A stretch of 64,000 nt of DNA from Choristoneura fumiferana. Taxonomy: Eukaryota > Arthropoda > Insecta > Lepidoptera > Tortricidae. The DNA lies in contig NC_133491.1 in NCBI RefSeq assembly GCF_025370935.1, forward strand, positions 9,094,218-9,158,217. The letters run 5' to 3'. The translations under genes and the position numbers were made by a program. The notes beneath the pieces were generated by a model, which saw only the letters and a program-made list of their open reading frames with translations, did not search any database and was not told where the DNA came from. Below are positions 26,801-33,700 of the stretch, in pieces; within the stretch, counting starts at the first letter, position 1; the number at the start of each line of letters is the position of its first letter.

Positions 26801-29800
26801 ATAAACCCGCGTAGCTCACCCAAAAACTATGAGATTTGACCTTTCGGAGACCTCACGCTACACTAGCGCCTCTAGCGGCGAATTCATTCGCGATAGCCCT
26901 CATTCAGTTATCGGCCGCTATTCCTTCGGGAACTGTGCATTTTTCTGGGATAAAAAGTAGCCTTTGTCACTCTCTGGCCCATAAACTATCCCAGTATGCC
27001 AAAAATCACGTCGATCCGTTGCTCCATTTCAACGTGAAAGACGGACAAACATACAAACACACTTTCTCATTTATAATATTACTTAGTATGTATTATGGCA
27101 CCAATCAAAGTCAGAGTCAAAATATCTTTATTCAATTTAGGCTATAACAAGACTATAACAACAATCAAACAATGTGTTAAATACTTGTAATGTATAAAGA
27201 GTGGCACTCCCTCACTGCGACTGTGTTTCCTGAACACTACAATTTGAAAATTTGAATTTGGCCGCTTTCAAGTCCAGGGTGAATGAGCATTTACTAGGCA
27301 AGCGTGCTCCATCGTAGGTCTCATCCTCGCTTTCCATCAGGCGTGATTGTGGCCAAACGCAAGCCTATATTGTATAAAAAAAAAGATATCATTTAATAAT
27401 ATTGTAAATCTGTTTAAAAAAAATATACCTCGTTGAGTTTCTTGCCGGATTCTTCTCAACAGAGGTTTTTCCGAACCGGTGGTAGTTTTTTTTGACATTC
27501 ATATAAGTGCTTGTTATAGCCTAACTAGATTGAATAAAGATTTTTGACTTTGACTTTGAATCATACACAAATACCAATATTTTTTCCGTTAACTCAAATT
27601 TTAAGAAACGGACACTAAAAAAACTAATCTTAAGATTACTGATGATCATAAACTGGTTAAGTTCGTGAATGGTGAGCTATAAGGCATTGAATCCTTGTTG
27701 CTCATTACTGGGTACTACTGTGCTTACCATGTCCATGATAGACGCCGTCACCCCACCTCCCTCTCAAGCAGATCGTGGGTTCAAACCCAGCCTCGCACCT
27801 GAGTTTTTCGAAATTCATGTGCGAAATAGCATTCGAAATTTACCACGATCTGTACGGTGAAGGAAAACATCGTGAGGACCTGCACAAACCAGCGAAGCAA
27901 TGCAATGGTGTGTGGGACCTACGCCCCAAGCCCTCTCAATCTGATAGGAGGCCTGTGCCCAGCAAGATGACGATGGTGATGATGACTATACTACGTCCCA
28001 CTGCTGAGCACTGACCCTCTCGGGTCCAGTGCGGATTGGGAACTTCTCACAGTTTACAGCAGGCTAGGAGTAGTGGGGCGCAATTGGCCGTGAGACCATG
28101 GGAACGTGGGACCGTGGCCGTCCACAAGTTCTCTTAGGGTGGAACCTTTTCATAATCAATATCCCTATGATTTCTTTGGCAGCTGTATGAAATGTCAATA
28201 GGTATGATATCAGTAGCACAAAGGCTCCACCCTGGTACACGATTCCGTTTCTGGACAATGTTAAAAATATGTTTAATGCTTACATCAACTTCTAAGACCT
28301 TATACAGTTTTGCCGCTCTGAGCCCTATAGGGCTTATTCCGCCACTGACCATTGCATTGATTCTAAGACTGGGGGCCTTATACAGTTTTGCCGCTCTAAG
28401 CCTATAGGGCTTATTCCGCCACTGACCATTGCATTGATTCTAAGACTGGGGGCCTTATACAGTTTTGCCGCTCTAAGCCTATAGGGCTTATTCCGCCACT
28501 GACCATTGCATTGATTCTAAGACTGGGGGCCTTATACAGTTTTGCCGCTCTAAGCCTATAGGGCTTATTCCGCCACTGACCATTGCATTGATTCTAAGAC
28601 TGGGGGCCTTGTACAGTTTTGCCGCTCTAAGCCTATAGGGCTTATTCCGCCACTGACCATTGCATTGATTCTAAGACTGGGGGCCTTATACAGTTTTGCC
28701 GCTCTAAGCCTATAGGGCTTATTCCGCCACTGACCATTGCATTGATTCTAAGACTGGGGGCCTTATACAGTTTTGCCGCTCTGAGCCTATAGGGCTTATT
28801 CCGCCACTGACCATTGCATTGATTCTAAGACTGGGGGCCTTATACAGTTTTGCCGCTCTGTGGCTATAGGGCTTATTCCGCCACTGACCATTGCATTGAT
28901 TCTAAGACTGGGGCCTTATACAGTTTTGCTGCTCTAAGCCTATAGGGCTTATTCCGCCACTGACCATTGCATTGATTCTAAGACTGGGGCCTTATACAGT
29001 TTTGCCGCTCTGTGGCTATAGGGCTTATTCCGCCACTGACCATTGCATTGATTCTAAGACTGGGGGCCTTATACAGTTTTGCCGCTCTGTGGCTATAGGG
29101 CTTATTCCGCCACTGACCATTGCATTGATTCTAAGACTGGGGGCTTTATACAGTTTTGCCGCTCTGAGCACATAGGGCTTATTCCGCCACTGACTATTGC
29201 ATTGCAGGTAAGGAAAGCATAGGTACTTTCACCGACAAGCACATGGTAAATTTAATATACATATAAGTATTTATGTAATTAAATAATTTCATTTATTTAT
29301 TGTTCCAGCTCGCATAGAGTCCCGGTACTGCGTCAAGATGTACCAAGACGAGTGTTACCCGCTCTTCTGCAATTCGACCAAGACGTGGAAGATGACGTGC
29401 CCATGCCGTGGAGACCTCTGCAATGGACCAAACACCGACCGGGAAACCGAAGCCTTCGCACTCCTCCCCAAACTCGTGGCCAAGACGCATAATTCCCGTA
29501 TCAAGAAACGAACAGCCGTCGCGTCTCCACATCTTATAAAGCATGAGAGAAAAATGCGCATAATCGGGAATGGTGATGCAGCCAACGACTCCGAAGCTGA
29601 TAATGCTTCTGATAAACTCATTGTTAATGAAAATTATGATAATTTACAACCAGATGCTGATGCTACTCAATCAGAGGACACTCAATCCGATCAACCAACA
29701 AACACAGTCGTTGAACATCATGATGATAATGGTAAAGAAAACGCGGAAAATGTCGTTGACAATAAAGACAATGGAAAATCCACTACTCCAGATAATCATC

Positions 29801-30489
29801 TTATTGAAATCGAAATTCATGTCAGCGATCCAACAGATGAGTCGGTCACTATAAAAGACAATGAACTGCCATGTACATCGGATATTTCATCCGCTAACGA
29901 ATCTGACAAACCAACGGAGGAAATAGAAACCGAAAAACATGAAGAGATACCAATAACAATTACAGATACAACTAAGACTGAAGTGAAAAGCAACGAAATC
30001 ACTAAAGTAGCACAAAGCGACGAAACAATAAAACCTACGGAAGCTATGCAGCAAGATATTATAACAGCGAAAATAATATCTGAATCACCTTCTGAATTAC
30101 CCACAATAGCTACAGAGGTCAAGACCAATGATGAAGCTACAAAAGCTATCGATGAAATGCAGAATGACGCTCCAATCATCAGCCCAGCGAACAGTGACGA
30201 AACAATGAAACCGACTGAAGAGACGAAGACTGTTGAAACATCAACTATGAAAAGCGTAAAACCAAGCGAAGGAATGCCTACAGCAGAAGCTTTGCAAGAG
30301 AACGGTAGTCCTACTTCGTTGGCTGAAAAAACTACTACAACACCGACTACAGAAGCTACAACTACTATTACTATAACACAGGAAAATCTGGAAAAAAGAA
30401 TAACTACACCAGCGTCCCGGCGCAAGAATAGCGCAACACAAATTACATTTAGTTATGTGTTATTTTTAAGTTGCATTTTATACCTTTAG
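14813..30489 (+). CDS. Ly6/uPAR-type GPI-anchored protein with long acidic tail
   Basis: Three exons fit in frame: 14813-14870, 26151-26300 and 29309-30489. They use GTGAGT and GTGGGT donors and AACAG and TTCCAG acceptors, giving 462 aa. Residues 1-20 form a signal peptide (MAGAGLRVALLSAALIALSG). The following ~75 residues are cysteine-rich, beginning CYWC and ending CPCRGDLCN, which matches the closing C-x-N of Ly6/three-finger domains. From about residue 105 to 440 the chain is a Thr/Glu/Asp/Lys/Ser-rich, probably disordered segment with loose repeats such as SDETIKPTE and SDETMKPTE. It ends in a short hydrophobic stretch (ITFSYVLFLSCILYL), fitting a GPI-attachment signal. Insect Ly6 proteins are usually about 120-160 aa, so the tail is unusual. 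The domain shows 11 cysteines, one more than the common ten. Exon 2 is very GC-rich, unlike its surroundings. Function unknown; a cell-surface or septate-junction/neuronal role is only a family analogy. Confidence 0.8.
15724..15840 (+). mobile_element. LINE 3' tail (GGTTGACTGGCAGAGATCCC family), plus copy
   Basis: Contains AAAGGTTGACTGGCAGAGAT, AAGTCCGCCTTTGTAC and a TTTGTACAATAAAGAGTA end with a polyadenylation-like AATAAA. A minus-strand copy is at 58905-58980. It looks like the 3' end of a Jockey/R1-like retrotransposon, which is inferred from the layout only. Confidence 0.5.
16557..16778 (+). mobile_element. SINE family 1, 5'-truncated copy
   Basis: Begins at AGGCTCGCACCACTGAG, downstream of the tRNA-like head, and continues through TGTGAGGAAACC to GGAGGCCTGTGCCCTGCAGT. 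The 5' truncation is typical of retroposition. Confidence 0.7.
18005..18026. repeat. (ACAT)n microsatellite
   Basis: About five tandem ACAT units. Confidence 0.85.
18735..19045 (+). mobile_element. tRNA-derived SINE family 1, full-length plus copy
   Basis: Begins AGCCGTGGTGGCCGAGTGGT (A-box-like TGGCCGAGTGG). A B-box-like GGTTCTAACCTC follows, then the shared body with ATCGTGAGGAAACCTGC and GAGGAGGCCTGTGCCCTGCA, and a GATGATGATGATGAA tail. This is the best preserved copy of the family here. Confidence 0.8.
19066..19220 (+). mobile_element. LINE-type 3' end fragment (RTE-like tail)
   Basis: Ends with CTCATGTCCAGCAGTGGACG, TCTTTCGGCTGACATGATGA, a 3' end frequently seen on RTE-like retrotransposons of Lepidoptera. 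It lies immediately downstream of the SINE at 18735. No reverse transcriptase sequence is present. Confidence 0.5.
19614..19751. mobile_element. Short TIR element
   Basis: Perfect ~25-bp terminal inverted repeats (GGTTTTGTTCCGCGTACCTT at the left, its complement ending at 19751) enclose about 90 bp containing GATCATGGCGCATGCAACTG. The size and structure suggest a MITE, family unknown. Confidence 0.6.
20309..21176. mobile_element. Large foldback element, copy 2, carrying a nested MITE
   Basis: The left arm runs from ACCCGACTGCGAAGAAG through AATGGCGGATTTATGACGCC, TATCGAGTAGGGTATCAAA and TTTTCACAGAAATATCAAA. The right arm (20745-21176) carries the complements in reverse order and ends CTTCTTCGCAGTAGGGTAAA. 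The centre (20555-20741) is a smaller hairpin with ACAAGTCTAGTGGGCT arms. The right arm is split by the MITE at 20775-20915. A detached hairpin fragment of the family lies just upstream at 20197-20275. Confidence 0.65.
20775..20915. mobile_element. Palindromic MITE, PIF/Harbinger-like, copy 2 (nested)
   Basis: Same ends as 353-492 (GGGGCTGTTTCACCATCCAT), 141 bp, flanked by TAA on both sides (20772-20774 and 20916-20918). It interrupts the right arm of the foldback element at 20309-21176, so it inserted later. Confidence 0.8.
21316..21490 (-). mobile_element. SINE family 1, minus-strand partial copy
   Basis: Contains the reverse complements of GAGGCCTGTGCCCTGCAGTG and TTGTGAGGAAACCTG. The tRNA-like head is missing. 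Confidence 0.65.
23128..23265 (+). mobile_element. LINE-type 3' tail fragment, plus copy
   Basis: Carries CACCATCTTGCTCGCTAATC, AGCAGCAGTGCTTGCACTG and TTACTGGCACTTGAGGTATC in the same order as the minus-strand copy at 3576-3830. Confidence 0.5.
24300..24440 (-). repeat. GCGAAAATGTGTGTGTTTG retroposon end, partial
   Basis: AATATTATAAATGCGAAAAT followed by TTTGTCCGTCTTT and a degenerate TTTTTGGCATAGAGATAGTT. This matches part of the repeat at 41655-41850, and the same family in the other orientation hosts the MITE at 26479. Confidence 0.5.
25054..25270 (-). mobile_element. tRNA-like retroposon, copy 1
   Basis: On the minus strand, 25102-25178 can be read as a tRNA-like head: an A-box-like TGGTGTAGAGGT, a possible anticodon-arm hairpin (TCAGC...GCTGA) and a perfect B-box GGTTCGATTCC. 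A conserved 3' part follows. A second copy lies 177 bp further on in the same orientation. The unusual base before the candidate anticodon and the attached conserved flank argue for a tRNA-derived SINE, not a working tRNA gene. Confidence 0.65.
25448..25672 (-). mobile_element. tRNA-like retroposon, copy 2
   Basis: Direct-repeat partner of 25054-25270. It is nearly identical over ~215 bp with scattered changes, including an extra GGTAC beside the tRNA-like A-box region and an altered GCTCTGG. Both copies end in AAGCAGCGACACTAGC, so they are the same element and not unrelated SINEs. Confidence 0.65.
25707..25870. mobile_element. Short foldback element (MITE)
   Basis: Arms TGCCACGAGAGTTGAAGT and its exact complement are 164 bp end to end, with a partly folding AGCTATA / TAGCTGTATA interior. 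No open frame. Confidence 0.6.
26446..27095 (+). repeat. CTTTTGCCCGCGGCTTCGCCCGC repeat split by a MITE
   Basis: The left piece (26446-26478) reads ACTAGCTTTTGCCCGCGGCT. The right piece (26904-27095) continues with GGGAACTGTGCATTTTTCTG, GGATAAAAAGTAGCC, TGGCCCATAAACTAT and ends AACACACTTTCTCATTTATA. Together they form one common lepidopteran interspersed repeat interrupted by the 425-bp element at 26479-26903. Confidence 0.65.
26479..26903. mobile_element. 425-bp TIR element (ATGAGGGCTATCG), copy 1
   Basis: Ends are ATGAGGGCTATCG and CGATAGCCCTCAT, with a second pair of weak inverted segments just inside. A copy of exactly the same length, with few differences by eye, is at 54315-54739. No transposase is present, so it is non-autonomous. 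An AT dinucleotide lies at each outer edge of both copies and could be the target duplication. Confidence 0.75.
27100..27560. mobile_element. LINE/retroposon 3' tail remnants
   Basis: The left edge carries the complement of TTGACTTTGACTTTG. The middle has TCCAGGGTGAATGAGCATTT and GCGTGATTGTGGCCAAACGC (also at 31975-32150). The right end has TTGAGTTTCTTGCCGGATTC and AATAAAGATTTTTGACTTTGACTTTGA. At least two retroposon tails appear joined. A related TTGAGTTTCTTG fragment is at 54790-54880. Confidence 0.45.
27765..28000 (+). mobile_element. SINE family 1, partial plus copy
   Basis: Starts inside the tRNA-like head at a B-box GGTTCAAACCC, continues with ACATCGTGAGGA and AGGAGGCCTGTGCCCAGCA, and ends in a short GATGATGA tail. 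Several small deletions relative to 18735-19045. Confidence 0.65.
28292..29208. repeat. 77-bp minisatellite, about 12 copies
   Basis: Tandem array with unit anchors (the G-run before CCTTATACAGTTTTGCCGCT) at 28371, 28448, 28525, 28602, 28679, 28756, 28833, 28910, 28986, 29062 and 29139, plus a partial first unit at 28292. The period is 77 bp, or 76 bp where the run has four G instead of five. A variable site after GCCGCTCT reads AAGCC, GAGCC or TGTGGC in different units. It lies in intron 2 of the Ly6-type gene, about 100 bp before exon 3. The period is not a multiple of three and no unit stays open. Confidence 0.95.
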
Positions 30490-30684
30490 GTAATTGTAAA
30501 AATAATACTTTTGTACTTTTAGTGCTCACACTGTGTAATAATGATCTCTATCACAACAGCTTTAAAAATTGTAATAGACTCAAAATGAACTTATTTCAAA
30601 GCCAAGTAGTGTTCATCATTGTGATATAGTTAGGTTAGTTTACAAATTCATATTAATTGGCATTGATATCGGATACAGTGAAGG

Positions 30685-30690
30685 AATAAA
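30685..30690 (+). terminator. Poly(A) signal AATAAA of the Ly6-type gene
   Basis: AATAAA about 195 nt after the stop codon, followed by a T-rich stretch. It is the only canonical signal between this stop and the end of the opposing gene. Confidence 0.6.
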
Positions 30691-30716
30691 AACTTGCACT
30701 TTAATTATAATTATGT

Positions 30717-30722
30717 TTTATT
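30717..30722 (-). terminator. Poly(A) signal AATAAA of CCDC174
   Basis: AATAAA on the minus strand beginning only 6 nt past the CCDC174 stop codon (30729-30731). Cleavage would fall near 30690-30705, inside the 3' end of the convergent Ly6-type transcript. Confidence 0.6.
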
Positions 30723-30728
30723 CAAGTT

Positions 30729-33700
30729 TCAATCGAATGTGAAATCATAGTGCTGTGGTAGCCGTTCACTACTAGATTTAGGTTCAAGGCTCCTTGCACC
30801 TTGCGCATACGCTTCCCTAATGTCAGATACAAAGGGTTTCTGAGGTTTATACTTTTTCGGCACAGGTCCATAGTAATCATACGTAGGAGGCGGAGCTATT
30901 TCTGCATGATTCGCTTCAGGATTTCTTTCCTCACTTCTCTGTGCCTCAGATTCGTCATCACTTATCTCATTCTCTATAGGAGTAGGCTGAGCTTTCACAA
31001 AATTCTTATATTGCACACTCGGTTTAGGCATAGATTTCTTACTAGAGAAATAAAGACCTTTTTCCTCAGGTTCTGTATAGCTTATAATAGGAGGTGGAGG
31101 AGTTTTAACCTTCGGCCTTACATCTGTCCACGATTTAGACAGAGGCGGATAATTATCAGGAGCCACTACTTTACCTCTTCCGTCAAATGTATAGTTGGAG
31201 CCATCTCTGCAAGATCCCTGTATGGGAGCAAATTCTTCTATTCTCTTTGCTCGTTGCTGCTCAACATATTCTTCTTGAGTCATTTCTCTGAATTTCTTTA
31301 CTTTACCTTCGACGCCTTCTTTCCCGATGTCCCAGTCTCGTACGTAAGCATCTCGTAACTTCTGTCTTTCTTTTTCTTGTTCCTCCTTTATCTTCTTCTC
31401 TTCTTCTTTCGCTTTATTGTCAGCTTCGTTCTTTTGTTGCGTCAAAAACTCAAGTAGACAGGTTGTGAAGTCTTTTTCATTCTCTGTAAGTGAAAACATT
31501 GAATGTTAAATTTATTTCCCAAAGTGTAATCTTCTATCAAATCGCAGTTTATTGCATTTTATATTTACGGATACATCTCGAAATTTGAGTCCTATAATCA
31601 CATTGTCGAAATTCCTTTTATAATTCAGTACAGTTGCAAATTTCCCCAGATCGCGAAACTTCTATATACATATATAAAAAGAGAAGACTTGACTCACAGA
31701 CCAGCCTAAACCTTCCGAAATTCAATACTTAAGGGGGTAAAAAGGAGGTTGAATATTTGTATCGAAGTCCGTCATTTTTGAAACTAAAAACATGAAACTT
31801 TGTTTTCAGGCTAACAATAATAATAATATTTATACATATATATCAATAGAAGACCTGACTCACTGTCTGACTGACTCATTAACGCTCAGCTTAAACCCCT
31901 AATTTAACGCGGGCGAAGCAAAATCTAGTTAAATGATAAATGTTAGCCATTGCATAGTGCTCTAATAATAAAAACACACCGGGCAGCTGAGGAGTGAAAT
32001 GCTCTGCCGGCTGTGTTCCCTTATCACTAAAATATGGCCGTCTTCAAATCTAGGGTGAATGAGCATTTATAAGGCTAGTGTGCACATCTTCGCTTACAAT
32101 CAGACGTGATTGTGGTCAAACGCATGCCTACTTTTGTTTAAAAAAAACTAGTGAGGTATTCTGTCCTCTAGACATAGGGTTGCGAAACGTCAGGATTTGT
32201 CCTGTGTGTCAGGATTTGTGATGTGTTTAAGAAATGACCTCATTTAATAAAAAAAAAATTAAATAAACGTAAAGTTTACCAACATAGTTTTAACGAATGA
32301 CACGATAGATGATTGTAGTCAGCAAGTCGTCAACAAAACGAATAATATTTATTTGAGAACAATTTTGAATAGGATGAATTATAACTAAAGAAATATCAAT
32401 TTGTTTTTTTGTTTAAAACTCTAATTACAATCTACGCCAAAGCTATGCCAAACCTTACGTAGATCATAAACATAATATTACTAGCGTAAATAGATAGACC
32501 TACAGTGGTGCGAGTGAAGAAACCGATCCTTACAGCATAAGTTATGTGTGGGAAAGAGATAAACTCAAAATGACAGCGTGACCCGTTTTGAATCAGTGAG
32601 CCTCCTTTAGCCTCCTGTCAAAATTTTCGTCGTATTTGTTTTGCATTTACTTCTGCAATCCTTTCGATTTTTTGCATAAAACGGTAGGATTCCAGAATGG
32701 TGTCGTGTTCTGTGTTAAGTTCTGATACAACCTACTGCCATAACCCAAATAAACATACATTTCACAGTAAAATATGATTGTACAAGTACCATTTTCATAG
32801 CTCTTATTTCAATTGAATGTATTCCCAAATTTACTTATTAATATGCTAATATGAAGCGGTAAACAGTTTATTTCATAAATATGGCTTGATTTCTAATAAT
32901 TATGTGTTAAATAAAAATATATTGTATCCGTGAACTTGAGCACTTACGGCGTAGAATTTGAATATTTTTTATCGATACCTTTATCGATATTCTTCCAATA
33001 AAGTTTTGTCAATTTAGCGATAATTTTCATACGTTTCGTTAGAGTCATTTTTAATATTGAGATAACAATTGGACTTTTGTGCCACGGTAACTAAAAATAC
33101 CTTAAGTGTTCATTAAAGCTAAGTAGGTACGTATCTTGTATGTGTTTTATTTATAACTTAATATTTACACTCTCGACATACGAATATAGGTACCTAACTG
33201 TCTAGTGTAAAGTTAACGACGAGTGACATGAGTGGGAGTGTCAGATATTTGCTGGCAATTTTTTTTAATTTAGAGATGTTTATGAAATTTCTAGTACCTA
33301 CTTTACTGCAACAGCCCTTAAGATTTATTTGTACTGTGTACCTTAAATACCTATATGACGATACCGGATATACGGGGATACTGGGTATACAGTACCTATG
33401 GTTATCGACAACTCATATTTACCAGTGAGGGCAACTCTAAAACTCACACAGACATTTACAAATTTACACAGACAGGCCCATCTCACTTTCGGTCACGCTG
33501 TCAAGCAAGGTATGGCAAGGTGTCTAAGTAATATTAAGTTTATGATCTAGACCGGATGCGTTACCTTTGGTGGGGTCTTCGGGCGGCAGTCCCGCGCGCG
33601 CCCTCTGGCGCGCCCGCGCGGCCGCGACGCGCGCCGCTAACAGCTCATCGCGCTTCCGGCGCCGCTCTTCGGCCTCCGCCTGCGCCGCGAGGGTCTCCTG

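Noticed and set aside
29817..30425. 202-codon minus-strand open frame rich in Val/Ser/Ile
   Set aside because: It is the antisense of the low-complexity Thr/Glu/Lys tail of the Ly6-type protein. The hydrophobic runs follow from that codon bias, and the sense strand has a splice-consistent gene.
30801..31358. 185-codon plus-strand open frame rich in Arg and Phe
   Set aside because: Exact antisense of the last CCDC174 exon. The sense frame is family-supported and spliced in phase.
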